Below, one piece after another: positions 43,622 to 53,523 of a DNA stretch of 64,000 bases. A program made the translations under genes and the position numbers. Source of the DNA: Bradyrhizobium septentrionale (lineage in GTDB: Bacteria; Pseudomonadota; Alphaproteobacteria; Rhizobiales; Xanthobacteraceae); NCBI RefSeq assembly GCF_011516645.4, contig NZ_CP088285.1:2436501-2500500 (forward strand), given 5' to 3'. The notes beneath the pieces were generated by a model, which saw only the letters and a list, made by a program, of their open reading frames with translations, did no database searches and had not been told where the DNA came from. How positions within the stretch are numbered: the first letter of the stretch is position 1; every line of letters begins with the position of its first letter.

Positions 43622-45115
43622 CTACTCCACAAATGCCAGTGGTCGCGCGACGGATTCGAGCGGCTTTCGCTCGGCCGCGACGGCATAGCGCCACGCGACG
43701 GCTGCGGCGACCATCATGAGTGCCGACCCCAGAAGGTAGCCGGCGAACACGCTGTTGCGCGATCCGGTGTCGATCAGCACGCCGAACAGCGCCGGTCCGA
43801 TCACGCCGCCGATGCCGGTGCCAACGGCATAGAAGACGGCGATCGCGAGCGCGCGAACCTCCAGCGGAAACGTCTCGCTGACGGTGAGATAGGCGGCGCT
43901 CGCCGCGGGCGACGCAAAGAAGAAGATCACCATCCAGGCGATGGTCTGGGTCTGCGCGCTCAACACGCCGATCGAGAACAGATAGCCGGACAACGCAAGC
44001 AGCACGCCGGAGATGCCATAGGTCAGCGTGATCATGGTGCGGCGGCCCACCGTATCGAACAGGCGGCCGAGCAGCAGCGGGCCGAGGAAGTTGCCGGCAG
44101 CGAAGGGCAGGATGTACCAGCCGACATGGCTGGCGGCGATGCCGAAGAAATCGGTCAGGATCAGTGCGAAAGTGAAGAAGATCGCGTTGTAGAAGAAGGC
44201 CTGCGCGGCCATCAGCGTCAGCCCGACCAGCGAGCGCTGCCGGTAGGTCGAGAACAGCGTCACCGCGACCTCGCGCAGCGGCGTGTGATCGCGCATCCGA
44301 ATCCTGATCTTCTCAAAACCCTCGCTCGGCTGCTCGTGACCCAGCGCGGAGGTCTCGATATCGGCCACGATCCTGTGGGCTTCTTCCGGGCGGCCATGGA
44401 TCATCAGCCAGCGCGGGCTTTCCGGAATCCACATCCGCATCAAAAGCACGACGAGGCCAAGCACCGCGCCGGTGAAATAGGCGATCCGCCAGCCGTGGTC
44501 CGGCGCAAGCAACGCGGGATCGAGCAGGACGATCGCGCTCAGCGCGCCGATCGCGGCGCCGATCCAGAAGCTGCCGTTGATGACGAGATCGGTCCAGCCG
44601 CGATAGCGCGCCGGCACCAGTTCCTGGATGGTCGAATTGATCGCGGTGTATTCACCACCGATGCCGGCACCGGTGAGGAAACGAAACAGCGCGTAGCTCG
44701 CGACGTTCCACGACAGCGCGGTCGCGGCGGTCGCCGAGAGGTAAACCGCGAGCGTGATGAAGAACAGCTTCTTGCGCCCGATCCGGTCGGTGAGCCAGCC
44801 GAAACCGAGCGCGCCGAGCACGGCGCCGGCGAGGTAGGCGCTGCTGGCGAGGCCGACATCGGCGTTGGTGAAGTGCATCGTCGGGCTGTCCTTCAGCGCA
44901 CCCGACAGCGCACCGGCCAGCGTCACCTCGAGCCCGTCGAGAATCCAGGTGATGCCGAGCGCCAGCACGACGCGGGTGTGGAAGCCACTCCAGCTGAGAT
45001 TGTCGAGCCGAAGCGGGATCGAGGTCTCGATGACGCGGTCGTCGCTCTGTGCAGCCGGCGACGCAGTCCCGTCCGTCGTTTTCGCAGAGCTCAACTGTGT
45101 CCGCTGCAGTGTCAT
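43622..45115 (-). CDS. MFS transporter of the sugar/metabolite:H+ symporter type
   Basis: The roughly 497-residue protein has twelve hydrophobic segments. Two MFS signatures are visible: FGWLTDRIGRKKLFF after helix 2 and LGRLFDTVGRRTMI after helix 8. WIPESPRWLMIHGRPEEA after helix 6 is typical of sugar-porter-like members. The start is placed at ATG 45115, since the upstream part of the frame reads through a repeat-like spacer. It is first in the operon with otsB and otsA, suggesting transport of a trehalose-related sugar or stress solute, though this is inference. Confidence 0.88.
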   Translation of the reverse strand: MTLQRTQLSSAKTTDGTASPAAQSDDRVIETSIPLRLDNLSWSGFHTRVVLALGITWILDGLEVTLAGALSGALKDSPTMHFTNADVGLASSAYLAGAVLGALGFGWLTDRIGRKKLFFITLAVYLSATAATALSWNVASYALFRFLTGAGIGGEYTAINSTIQELVPARYRGWTDLVINGSFWIGAAIGALSAIVLLDPALLAPDHGWRIAYFTGAVLGLVVLLMRMWIPESPRWLMIHGRPEEAHRIVADIETSALGHEQPSEGFEKIRIRMRDHTPLREVAVTLFSTYRQRSLVGLTLMAAQAFFYNAIFFTFALILTDFFGIAASHVGWYILPFAAGNFLGPLLLGRLFDTVGRRTMITLTYGISGVLLALSGYLFSIGVLSAQTQTIAWMVIFFFASPAASAAYLTVSETFPLEVRALAIAVFYAVGTGIGGVIGPALFGVLIDTGSRNSVFAGYLLGSALMMVAAAVAWRYAVAAERKPLESVARPLAFVE

Positions 45116-45327
45116 CAGAATGGACCAATGAGAAAACCCCCGGAACGATGCGTTCCAAGGTTCTCCCTCCCAGGATTGCGGCAAACGGAATGCCCGCCAC
45201 CCGACGTCAACGCCGCAGGCTGGCGAGGGTTCCCGCAATGCGGAAACCCGAGGAAAATCGCCGTATCACTGAAAGCAGTTCAGGCGGGATTGATCGTGTC
45301 GTCCTGGCGGAAGCAATTAATCCCGTC

Positions 45328-45460
45328 GTCCCGGCGAAGGCCGGGACCCATACGCCGCGGCCATGGCAATGGGCACGCGGCGCATTGCATGTTCAACAAT
45401 AATGAGTGGTGGTTATGGGTCCCGGCCTCCGCCCGGCTTTCGCCGGGACGACACTTGTGG
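45328..45460. repeat. Palindromic intergenic repeat
   Basis: A long imperfect palindrome begins gtcgtcccggcgaaggccgg and ends ccggctttcgccgggacgac, with a central spacer carrying ccgcggccatggcaatggg. It lies between the MFS and chemoreceptor genes and is a common rhizobial type. It could act as terminator for the chemoreceptor gene, which ends 3 bp away. Confidence 0.75.
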
Positions 45461-45462
45461 GT

Positions 45463-47496
45463 CTAGGCGGCGCGGATATTCGCCATGAAGCGGTCGAGCT
45501 CCTCGCGCAGCCGCGAGCTTTCGACCGACAGCGAGCGGGCTGAATTCAGCACCTCTTCGGAGGCCGCTCCCGTCTCGGTGGCGCCGCGGGTGACCTGGGT
45601 GACGCTCGAGGCGGTTTCCTGAGTGCCCTGCGCGACGTTCTGCACGCTGCGCGCGATCTCCTGCGTTGCAGCGCTCTGCTGCTCGACCGAGCTCGCGATG
45701 TTGGTCGCGATCCCGGAGATCTGCCCGATGGTGCCGCCGATCTCCTTGATCGCGGCGACCGATTCCTGGGTTGCGGCCTGCATGCCCGAGATGTGGCTGG
45801 AGATCTCGTCGGTGGCCCTGGCGGTCTGGCTCGCCAGCGACTTCACCTCGGAGGCGACCACCGCGAAGCCGCGGCCCGCATCGCCCGCGCGCGCGGCCTC
45901 GATGGTGGCGTTCAGCGCCAGCAAATTGGTCTGCTCGGCGATCGCCGTGATCAGCTTGACCACGTCGCCGATCTCCTGCGCGGCACGCGAGAGCTTGCCG
46001 ATCCGGGCGTCGGTCTGCTCGGCCTGGCGCACAGCGGAATCGGCGATCTGGCTGGATTCCTTGGCGCGGCGGCCGATCTCGTCGACGGATGCGGACAATT
46101 CCTCGGTCGCCGAAGCCACCGACTGCATGTTGCTGGAGGCCTCCTCGGAGGAGCCGGCGACCTGGCTGGACAGGTTTTGCGTGGTCTCCGCAGTCCGCGT
46201 CAGCGTACCCGCCGCGGATTCGAGCTGCACGGCGGAGGCCGACACGTTGGAGACGATCGCGCCAACGGCGGATTCGAATTCGTCGGCAAAACGAATCAGC
46301 TCGGTGCGCCGCGCCGCAGCGCTGGCCTTGTTCTGCGCTTCCTGGGTCGCGGCATCGCGCTCGGCCTTGGCGACCGCCTGAACCTTGAATTCCTCGACGG
46401 CGCCGGCCATCTCGCCGAGCTCGTCACGGCGGCCGAGGCCGGGCAACACGACATCGAAATTGCCCGCCGCGAGCTCGCGCATCGCGGCACACATCGCCGC
46501 GATCGGCCGCGAGATGCCCTTGCCGAGCAGGAACGCCCAAACCAGCCCGAGCACGAAGCTGCCGGCAGCGAGCATCAGGATCAGCTGCTCGGTATCGCCG
46601 ATCATCGTGTGCGATTCGCTTTCAAGCCGCTTCTGGTCGGCGAACAGATCGGACTTCATCGCCGCCGCGCCCTGGCTGATCGCGGCCGCGGACTCCGTCA
46701 TCTCGACGGTCAGTTCGTCGATCGACTTCGCGTTGGCGATCAGCTTGGCGAGCGCCTCGCGATATTCTTCGAGCAGCGCAGTGATTTCCTTCACCGCCTG
46801 CGTGATCCGCTCGTTCTGCGAGGTGATCCCCTTCACCAGATTGTCAGCGAATTTCAGCCGGGCGAGCGCGCTGGAGGCAACCGTCTTGTCGCCGTTGACG
46901 ACGAAGGTGTTGACCGCCCCGGTGATCGACTGCAGCTGGTCAGCCACCTTCTTGGCGCCGAACTGGATCGACTGCAGCTCGGAATCATCGGCATTGCTCG
47001 GGAGATCGTCGAGCTTGTAGCGCATCGAGGTTGCGCTGCGGACGAGCTTGTTCTGCGCGGTCTGCGCGCTCTCGTCCTTGATCCGGACGATCTCGGCAAA
47101 GATCTTGGTGAAGGCGCGGAATTCACGCTCCAGCTTGGTGATCTGCTCGAGCCGGGCCGGGTTGGTGGTGCCCTTCATCGACGCCATGATGGCGTCCTTC
47201 AGGCTGGCTTCGGCGGCGAGCGCCGCCTTGGCGTCGTCCTCCTTGCCGGTCGCGACGTAATAGCGTGCCAGCGAGCGATAGGAGATCAGTTCGCGGTCGA
47301 TGTTGCGGGCGAGATCGGCTTCCGCGACGCTCTGGCGAAAGGAGCCGACGCCGGCGGAAACCCGCTCGAAGCCCATATAGGCGAAGCCCATGGTGGCGGC
47401 CGACAGCGCCAGCGTGACGGCAAAGCCGAGCATGATCTTGGCGCGGAATCTGAGGGTTGGGAACCTGATCGAGAGCGATCGCTTGAGTCCCGGCAT
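45463..47496 (-). CDS. Methyl-accepting chemotaxis protein with HBM-type sensor
   Basis: The 677-residue receptor has an N-terminal transmembrane helix ([20 protein letters not shown]), a periplasmic helical bimodular-like sensor of about 240 residues and a second helix ([21 protein letters not shown]). HAMP ([20 protein letters not shown]) and the signalling domain follow. The hairpin tip reads [20 protein letters not shown], and ends of methylation helices are present. No C-terminal CheR pentapeptide is seen. ATG 47496 is preferred over 47526. Ligand is unknown. Confidence 0.92.
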   Translation of the reverse strand: MPGLKRSLSIRFPTLRFRAKIMLGFAVTLALSAATMGFAYMGFERVSAGVGSFRQSVAEADLARNIDRELISYRSLARYYVATGKEDDAKAALAAEASLKDAIMASMKGTTNPARLEQITKLEREFRAFTKIFAEIVRIKDESAQTAQNKLVRSATSMRYKLDDLPSNADDSELQSIQFGAKKVADQLQSITGAVNTFVVNGDKTVASSALARLKFADNLVKGITSQNERITQAVKEITALLEEYREALAKLIANAKSIDELTVEMTESAAAISQGAAAMKSDLFADQKRLESESHTMIGDTEQLILMLAAGSFVLGLVWAFLLGKGISRPIAAMCAAMRELAAGNFDVVLPGLGRRDELGEMAGAVEEFKVQAVAKAERDAATQEAQNKASAAARRTELIRFADEFESAVGAIVSNVSASAVQLESAAGTLTRTAETTQNLSSQVAGSSEEASSNMQSVASATEELSASVDEIGRRAKESSQIADSAVRQAEQTDARIGKLSRAAQEIGDVVKLITAIAEQTNLLALNATIEAARAGDAGRGFAVVASEVKSLASQTARATDEISSHISGMQAATQESVAAIKEIGGTIGQISGIATNIASSVEQQSAATQEIARSVQNVAQGTQETASSVTQVTRGATETGAASEEVLNSARSLSVESSRLREELDRFMANIRAA

Positions 47497-47959
47497 TCCA
47501 ACCCCCGTCTTCCTTCTGAAAACCACGCGGGGTCCGGCAGCAACCCGCCCCAGACCCCGGAGGGCAAAACTAAGGCAGAATCGATAAGGCCCGGTAAATG
47601 GGCAACAAGTTCGCCTGAATCGGCACGCTACTACCTTGGTCGGGCCAGGAGGTTGGGCTTGGTGATTGACGCGCGGGACCGACCCGATAGTTTAGAACCG
47701 ATCAAACCTGTCCCTGCCCGGGCCAGGAGAACACATCGGGAGGTGTCCCATGTCATCGCGTCGACCGGCGCCGTTGGCGCTTGCGGCGAGCGAAGCTGCC
47801 GGCAGAGTCCGGCCAATGACATTCCCCCTCACGACCTAGAATTTATCGGCGGGCCTGACCGCAACCAATCGCGGCATGGGCCCGTATGCCCTTACGACCC
47901 GCGCTGCCTCAACCGGCCGCGCCAAGAAAAACAAAAAATCCTGCTCAGGGAGAACGCCT

Positions 47960-49132
47960 TTGGCGAAGGAGAACGGCAGCGCCACCGACAGCATTGTCGT
48001 GGTGCAGGCAAAGACCGACGGGCCGCGGCAAGCAGCGGACGAGATCGCGCGCCAATTGGCGTCAGCTGATCTCGCGATGCTCGTGGTGTTCGTGTCGCCG
48101 TTCTATGACCCGCAGGAATTCATTGCCGAACTGTCCCGCCGGATGCCCGACGTTCCGATCTTCGGCTGCACCACGGCCGGCGAATTGTCGCCCGGCGGCT
48201 GGGACGAGGACAGCGTCGTCGCGATGGGCTTCAACGCGGCCGATTTCGTCATCGCGGCGCGGCCGCTGTTCGACCTCGCGACGTTCCGGGTCGATCACGG
48301 CCGCTCGATCTGCACCGAGTTGCAGACCGAATTCGCGCAACGGACCGAGCATTGCGACCACACCGAGGATTCCTTCGGGCTGCTCTTCATCGACGGCATG
48401 TGCCAGCGCGAGGAGACCATCATGTCGGCGATCTATGCAGCGCTCGGCGACATTCCGGTGGTCGGCGGCTCCGCCGGCGACGGCCTGCGCTTCGAGAAGT
48501 CCTGGGTGTTCCATGGCGGCGAGGCCTTTACCGACGCCGCCGTCCTGATCCTGATCCGGACCCGGCTGCCGTTCCGCCTGTTCAAATGCGATCATTTCGA
48601 GCCGACCTCGACCAAGATGGTGGTGACCGAGGCTGATACCGAGCACCGCATCGTCAAGGAATTGAATGCCGAGCCGGCCGCGCTGGAATATTCCCGCGCC
48701 GTCGGCCTCAGCGAGAGCAAGCTCGAATTGTTCTCCTTTGCCGCCCATCCGGTCCTGGTCCGCGTCGGCGGCGCCTATTACGCGCGGTCGATCCAGCGCA
48801 CCAATCCGGACGGGTCGCTGCAATTCTTCTGCGCCATCGACGAGGGCATGGTGCTGACGGTGGCGCGCGAGCGCGATCCGATCGACGTGACCAGCCGCCT
48901 GCTCGAGGAGCTGACCGAGGACCTCGGCAAGGTCTCGATGTTCATCGGCTTCGAATGCGTGCTGCGCCGACTCGATGTCGAGCAGCGCCAGCTGTCGCGG
49001 GAGATGTCGGAACTCTATCGCCGCAACAAAGTGATTGGCTTTCAGACCTATGGCGAGCAGTATCGCTCCATGCATGTCAACCAGACGCTGACCGGCATCG
49101 CCATCGGCAAGCGGGCTGTCGCGCCGCAATGA
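47960..49132 (+). CDS. FIST-domain sensor protein (NosP-like)
   Basis: The protein has FIST_N (DLAMLVVFVSPFYDPQEFIAEL, PIFGCTTAGELSPGG, IPVVGGSAGDGLRFE) and FIST_C (TRLPFRLFKCDHFEPTS, GSLQFFCAIDEGMVLTVA, IGFQTYGEQYRSMHVNQTLTG, each listed separately). In Pseudomonas a FIST protein, NosP, binds heme and nitric oxide and controls the adjacent hybrid kinase. TTG 47960 is proposed as start because AGGGAGA lies just upstream; ATG 47876 would add 28 residues. The stop codon overlaps the kinase start (ATGA), so the two are translationally coupled. Confidence 0.85.
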   Translation: MAKENGSATDSIVVVQAKTDGPRQAADEIARQLASADLAMLVVFVSPFYDPQEFIAELSRRMPDVPIFGCTTAGELSPGGWDEDSVVAMGFNAADFVIAARPLFDLATFRVDHGRSICTELQTEFAQRTEHCDHTEDSFGLLFIDGMCQREETIMSAIYAALGDIPVVGGSAGDGLRFEKSWVFHGGEAFTDAAVLILIRTRLPFRLFKCDHFEPTSTKMVVTEADTEHRIVKELNAEPAALEYSRAVGLSESKLELFSFAAHPVLVRVGGAYYARSIQRTNPDGSLQFFCAIDEGMVLTVARERDPIDVTSRLLEELTEDLGKVSMFIGFECVLRRLDVEQRQLSREMSELYRRNKVIGFQTYGEQYRSMHVNQTLTGIAIGKRAVAPQ

Positions 49133-50502
49133 CCGACACCAAGACCACGCGAATTGCGGCCCTCGAACGCGAGGCCGAGAAGCTGCGCAAGATCAACGCG
49201 GCGCTGATGTCGCGCGTCGAACGTTCGACCGACCAGCAGCTCAACGCGTTCTCGCTGTTCGAGACCGCAATTGCGCTCGATCAGCAGGTCCGCGACCGCA
49301 CCAAGCAGCTCAAGCAGGCGCTGCAATCGCTGGAAAAGACCAACGGACGCCTGCTGCAGGCCAAGCAGCAGGCCGAGGCGGCAAGCTCACTGAAATCATC
49401 GGTGCTGATTTCGGTGACGCACGACCTGTTGCAGCCGCTGAATGCGGCGCGGCTGACGTTGTCCGCGCTCACCGAAATGGCAACCGAGCCCAAGGGCGTC
49501 GCGCTGACCGACCAGATCGACCGTTCGCTGGCGACGCTCGAGGACATGCTGCGGACGCTGCTCGACATCTCGAAGCTCGATGCGGGCGTGCTCCGGCCCG
49601 AATTCGGCCCGGTCGCGATCGCCTCGCTGTTCGAGCCGCTGGAGCAGGAATTCGTGGCGACCGCCGCCAAGCGCAACCTCGGCTTCAAGATCATGCCGTC
49701 GTCCGCGGTGGTTCGCTCCGATCCGCTGATGCTGCGCCGGATCCTGCAGAACCTTGTGGCCAATGCGCTGCGCTACACCCAGCGTGGCACGGTGCTGATG
49801 GGGTGCCGCCAGAGGGGCGACGATATCTGCATCGAGGTGCACGACACCGGGCCGGGCATCCCGGAAGCCCAGCGCGAGGCCATCTTCGTCGAGTTTCAGC
49901 GCGGCGAAGCCAGTGCCGGCGACAAGGCAGGCATCGGGCTCGGCCTTTCGATCGTGCGGCGGTTTGCCGACCTGCTCGGCCATGACATCAGGCTGAACTC
50001 GCGCGCCGGCAAGGGCTCGGTGTTCTCGGTCACCGTGCCGCGTACCCTCGATCCGGTTGCGGTCCCGGTGCGCGAGCAGGCCAGCGTCGACTATCGCTAT
50101 GGCGGCATGGAGGGCGCAAAAATCCTGCTGATCGAGAACGACCTCTCGAGCGCCGAGGGTCTCGCCCACCTGCTGGAGAAATGGGGCTGCGACGTCGCGG
50201 TGACGATCTCCAAGACCGAGGCGCTGGAGCGCATCCACGCGCTCGACGGCATTCCCGACGCGATCATCGCCGACCTGCACCTCGACAATGGCGAGACCGG
50301 GATCCAGGCCGTCGACGTGATCCGCGGCGAGATCAACGCCAAGGTTCCGGCGATCATCGTGACCGCCGACTACTCGGCCAAGGCCGCCTCCGACGTGTCG
50401 GCCTACGGCCACGAGCTGTTGAAGAAGCCGATCAAGCCCGCCGAGATGCGCTCGCTGCTGTCGTTCCTGCTGGCTGCGGAGCAGTCGGCCGCGCGGCTAT
50501 GA
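49129..50502 (+). CDS. Hybrid histidine kinase (NahK/ErcS'-like)
   Basis: The 457-residue cytoplasmic kinase has an N-terminal coiled coil (about residues 5-90), a HisKA domain with H98 (ISVTHDLLQPLNAARL), and an ATPase domain with N-box NLVANALRYT, DTGPGIP and GIGLGLSIV. A C-terminal receiver follows (Asp in IIADLHLDNGETG, Lys in LLKKPIKP). No PAS or membrane segment is seen, so sensing is likely through the coupled FIST protein. In Pseudomonas aeruginosa the pair PA1975-PA1976 neighbours genes of PQQ-ethanol oxidation, and the same is true here. Confidence 0.9.
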   Translation: MTDTKTTRIAALEREAEKLRKINAALMSRVERSTDQQLNAFSLFETAIALDQQVRDRTKQLKQALQSLEKTNGRLLQAKQQAEAASSLKSSVLISVTHDLLQPLNAARLTLSALTEMATEPKGVALTDQIDRSLATLEDMLRTLLDISKLDAGVLRPEFGPVAIASLFEPLEQEFVATAAKRNLGFKIMPSSAVVRSDPLMLRRILQNLVANALRYTQRGTVLMGCRQRGDDICIEVHDTGPGIPEAQREAIFVEFQRGEASAGDKAGIGLGLSIVRRFADLLGHDIRLNSRAGKGSVFSVTVPRTLDPVAVPVREQASVDYRYGGMEGAKILLIENDLSSAEGLAHLLEKWGCDVAVTISKTEALERIHALDGIPDAIIADLHLDNGETGIQAVDVIRGEINAKVPAIIVTADYSAKAASDVSAYGHELLKKPIKPAEMRSLLSFLLAAEQSAARL

Positions 50503-50503
50503 C

Positions 50504-50608
50504 CAGAGCGTTTTCGAGCGAAGTGGATACCGGTTCGCGTGAAGAAAACGCATCCAGACAAAAACCTAGAGCCCCGTTCCGATTCCATCGGAACGGGAAA
50601 GGCTCTAG
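50504..50608 (+). repeat. Intergenic repeat family C, copy 2
   Basis: The unit agagcgttttcgagcgaagt, then ggttcgcgtgaagaaaacgc, ends with a hairpin cctagagccccgttcc/ggaacgggaaaggctctagg. It fills the convergent gap between the kinase and the response regulator. The regulator's TAG stop codon lies inside it. The hairpin could terminate both transcripts. Confidence 0.85.
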
Positions 50609-51390
50609 GCGTCGCGGGACGGCGAGGCCGTCACCGGCGCGTGGTCGTGCTTGCCGAAGTCGAGCTTCGACATCGCGATGATGGCCTCGGTCCGGCTGCG
50701 CACGCCGAGCTTCCGCAGGATCTCCGAGACGTGTACCTTCACGGTGGTCACCGAGATATCGAGCTCATAGGCAATGTGCTTGTTCTGCAGCCCGCGGCAG
50801 ATCATATCGAGCACGCGAAGCTGCTGCGCGGTAAACTGGCCGAGATGCTGCATCAGTTCACGCGTCTCGGCCTGGCCCTTGCGGGCAGCAGCGGTGTCGC
50901 GGAAGCGGGTAGGCAGGCACACCGCGCCTTCGAGGATACCGCGCAACAGCCGCGCCAGCTCGACCTTCGGCGTCGATTTCGGGATGAAGCCGGAAATACC
51001 GAGCGAGATTGCCCCGCCGATGATCCGGGAATCGTCATGCGCCGACACGATCACCAGCGCACTGCGCGGCGCGGCGGCGCGCACCCGGTAGGCGCCGAGC
51101 AGGCCCGTGGTCCCGGGCATCGACAGATCGAGCAGGATCAGATCAAGGCCGTCGCGCGCGGCGATCACGTCCAGCGCACCGTCGATCGAGGTCGCCTGCA
51201 GCACCTCGGCATCGGGAAACTCGGCCCCGATCACGCCGATCAGGGCGGCGCGGAACAGCGGGTGATCCTCGACGATCAGCAGTCGAGGTGCACCCGCCTT
51301 TCCGAGCCGCGGCTCGTCCGCCAGGGGCGCGGTCGTGGTCAATGCTGCGCCGTCCTCCCTCGGATCGCTGATGACAGCCATTGTGCGCAC
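50605..51390 (-). CDS. NarL/LuxR-family response regulator (ErbR/AgmR-like)
   Basis: The 261-residue regulator has a receiver domain (LLIVEDHPLFRAAL, phospho-acceptor Asp in LILLDLSMPG, Lys in GFIPKST) and a C-terminal LuxR HTH (QFTAQQLRVLDMICRGLQNKHI ... VTTVKVHVSEILRKLGV, in two parts). A 35-residue flexible extension precedes the receiver. ATG 51381 is an alternative start. Such regulators (AgmR/ErbR) activate PQQ-dependent alcohol oxidation genes. Position next to the FIST/kinase pair suggests a phosphorelay. Confidence 0.9.
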   Translation of the reverse strand: MRTMAVISDPREDGAALTTTAPLADEPRLGKAGAPRLLIVEDHPLFRAALIGVIGAEFPDAEVLQATSIDGALDVIAARDGLDLILLDLSMPGTTGLLGAYRVRAAAPRSALVIVSAHDDSRIIGGAISLGISGFIPKSTPKVELARLLRGILEGAVCLPTRFRDTAAARKGQAETRELMQHLGQFTAQQLRVLDMICRGLQNKHIAYELDISVTTVKVHVSEILRKLGVRSRTEAIIAMSKLDFGKHDHAPVTASPSRDA

Positions 51391-51462
51391 GACGTTATCC
51401 CAAAGCCGACCGGCAGCCTATAGGGGCGACCTTCAATGCGCGTGCCTCGCAGTGCAGCAAGC

Positions 51463-52143
51463 CTAGGGCGCCTTCTCCGCCTTCGTGCCCGCGCAGGCGT
51501 CGGGGACGGGAAGCGGGATCTTGCCGAGCTCGATGATCGCCTTGTTGCGGCTGAACAGCTTCAGCTTGCGCAGGATCTCGGTCACATGCGCCTTCACGGT
51601 GGATTCAGCGAGCTTGAGTTCGGTCGCGATCTCGCGGTTCTGCAGGCCGCGGATAATCAGATGCAGCACACGGATTTGCTGCGGCGTCAGCTTCTGAATC
51701 CGCTCGCGCAGCGTACGCGCGGTCTCGGAATGGTCCAGCGCGCCGACCGCCACGAAATCCCGCGGCGCCGAGACCGAACCGCTCAGCACGCGCGCGATCG
51801 CCTGCGAGAGCTCGCCGAGCGAGGTCGATTTCGGCAAATAGCCGACCGCGCCCATCTCCAGCGCCTCGCGGATGGTGTGCTTGTCTTCCTCGCTCGAGAC
51901 GATGGCGATCGGCAGCCGCGGATAGCGATCCCGGATCTTCTGGAAGCCGGAGAAGCCGACGACATCGGGCAGCAGCAGGTCAAGCAGCGCCAGATCGATG
52001 TTCGGCTCGCTGGCGAGGATGCCGAGCGCCCCCTTGATCGAGGTCGCCTCATAGATCCGGGCATCCGGGTGCGAGATGCGGATGGCATTGCCAAGCGCCT
52101 CGCCAAACAGAGGGTGATCGTCGATGATCAGGAACCCCATCAT
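51463..52143 (-). CDS. NarL/LuxR-family response regulator, second (EraR/ExaE-like)
   Basis: The 226-residue regulator has DDHPLFGEALGNAI, the acceptor Asp in LALLDLLLPDVVGF, YLPKSTSLGEL, and a LuxR HTH (KLTPQQIRVLHLIIRGLQNREI, ESTVKAHVTEILRKL). It is a paralogue of the regulator at 50605-51390 in the same direction. Two adjacent ATG codons (52143, 52140) follow GAGGG; the frame upstream runs through repeat C and is not protein-coding. It is likely to control the dehydrogenase genes upstream on the same strand. Confidence 0.9.
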   Translation of the reverse strand: MMGFLIIDDHPLFGEALGNAIRISHPDARIYEATSIKGALGILASEPNIDLALLDLLLPDVVGFSGFQKIRDRYPRLPIAIVSSEEDKHTIREALEMGAVGYLPKSTSLGELSQAIARVLSGSVSAPRDFVAVGALDHSETARTLRERIQKLTPQQIRVLHLIIRGLQNREIATELKLAESTVKAHVTEILRKLKLFSRNKAIIELGKIPLPVPDACAGTKAEKAP

Positions 52144-52162
52144 GAGGACCCTCGCACTGATC

Positions 52163-52260
52163 GAGCCTCCGTTCCGATTGAATCGGAACGGGGCTCTCGA
52201 TTCATGTTCTGACGCGTTTTCTTCACGCGAACCGGTATCCACTTCGCTTGAAAACGCTCC
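52163..52260 (-). repeat. Intergenic repeat family C, copy 3 (inverted)
   Basis: The reverse complement reads agcgttttcaagcgaagtgg, ataccggttcgcgtgaagaa and a closing hairpin around ccgttccgattcaatcggaacgg. It lies between the cytochrome fusion gene and the second response regulator, in the latter's 5' untranslated region. Confidence 0.85.
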
Positions 52261-52278
52261 TATTGCGGATTGCAGCGG

Positions 52279-53523
52279 CTAGTTCGAGCCGCCGGTATCC
52301 TGCACGCTCTGCAGATAGACATATACGTTTCTGAGTTCGTCGTCGCTGAAGACGTCCTTCCAGGCCGGCATGCCCTTGGCTGGCCGCCCGTCATGAACCG
52401 TCTTCCAGTAGGTCGATTCCATGTCGTCAGAATAGCGCTTCTTCAGCAGCCTGAGATCGATCTTTCGCTCGGCCTGCACCGCGTCCGGACCGTGGCAATG
52501 GGCGCAGGTGCCGTTGAAGACCTCCCGTCCCGCCGTGGCGTCCCCCTTGGCATCCCCTTTGACATCCCCGGTGGTCGCCGCGGTCTGAAGCGGCTTCTCG
52601 GCCGCGGGCGCCTGCCCTACCGTGACGGGTTCGCTTGCCCCAACGGACGACGTCGTCGCCGGGGCCGCCTGCCCGAACTTGACCGGGGCGCCGTTCGGCG
52701 CGCCATATTTGGCAAACAGGGCGGAAATCTCCGGCTGCAGCGACGGCAGCACGCCGTCGACCTCATCGCGCAGGGCGCCGGACGCCTTGGCGAAGCCGAT
52801 CGCGGTCGCCCACAAGAGGCCGTCGCCCTCGGTCGCCACGATCTGATATTCGTCGCCATAGCTGGTCTTGTTGAGCCAACCCGCCACCGGCGCCCAGATG
52901 AAGGCGATGTCGACCTTGCCCTGGTTGAGGGCCGCCATGCCCTCCTCCGGGCTCAGCACGGTGACCTTCTGGATATCGTCCCGCAGCGCCAGCAGGTTCT
53001 GCGGCGTCGACTGATACTGCACCGCAACCCGCAATCCCCTGAGGTCGTCGATGCCGGCCAGCTTGCGATCCCTGGCGCCGACCAGCGCATAGCCTTCATG
53101 GGTGATCGGCTTCGAGAAGATCACCGCCGGGCCCATGAAATCATCGATCAAGGGCAGGCCGACCATGGCGTCGCACTGCTTGCTGAGCAGCGTCTCCCGC
53201 ACGGTGCGCTTGCCGAAATAGGACTTGTACCAATTGGTGCTCACCGTGCGGCCGAGCTTTTGCGCCACCGCCTGGCCGATCTCGAGATAGAGGCCGGGCT
53301 TGCCCGGGTCGTCGCTCGAGAACGGCAGGTTGGTGGGATCGGCGCAGAGCCGCAGCGACGGCTTGGCCTCGTCCGCGCCGGCCGAGAAGGCCGGCGCGAG
53401 CAGCGCGGTGGAGAGCAGCACGGTCCGGATCGCCTTTCCCAACTGGGCGCCGGGCGCACGTTTGGGCACTTCGTTCCGGTTGATGCAGGACACGGACAAT
53501 GCTGCCTCCTTTGGACGATGCAT
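52279..53523 (-). CDS. XoxJ/MoxJ-type periplasmic binding domain fused to cytochrome c
   Basis: The 414-residue exported protein joins two modules. After the signal (VLLSTALLAPAFSAGA) comes a quinoprotein-associated solute-binding domain of the XoxJ/MoxJ type (LRLCADPTNLPFSSDD, FGKRTVRETLLSKQCDAMVG, QGKVDIAFIWAPVAGW). A Pro/Ala/Thr-rich linker leads to a class I cytochrome c with CAHCH (in NGTCAHCHGPDA) and the Met ligand in AKGMPAWKD. XoxJ-like proteins help activate the dehydrogenase, and the cytochrome takes its electrons. Start and dehydrogenase stop overlap as TAATG. Confidence 0.9.
   Translation of the reverse strand: MHRPKEAALSVSCINRNEVPKRAPGAQLGKAIRTVLLSTALLAPAFSAGADEAKPSLRLCADPTNLPFSSDDPGKPGLYLEIGQAVAQKLGRTVSTNWYKSYFGKRTVRETLLSKQCDAMVGLPLIDDFMGPAVIFSKPITHEGYALVGARDRKLAGIDDLRGLRVAVQYQSTPQNLLALRDDIQKVTVLSPEEGMAALNQGKVDIAFIWAPVAGWLNKTSYGDEYQIVATEGDGLLWATAIGFAKASGALRDEVDGVLPSLQPEISALFAKYGAPNGAPVKFGQAAPATTSSVGASEPVTVGQAPAAEKPLQTAATTGDVKGDAKGDATAGREVFNGTCAHCHGPDAVQAERKIDLRLLKKRYSDDMESTYWKTVHDGRPAKGMPAWKDVFSDDELRNVYVYLQSVQDTGGSN

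Noticed and set aside
41051..45466. A 1471-codon open frame on the plus strand
   Set aside because: It runs antisense through otsA, otsB and the MFS gene, all with clear motifs. It is an artefact of high-GC codon bias and codes for no recognisable protein.
45793..48069. A 758-codon open frame on the plus strand
   Set aside because: It is antisense to the chemoreceptor gene, which has complete HAMP and signalling domains.
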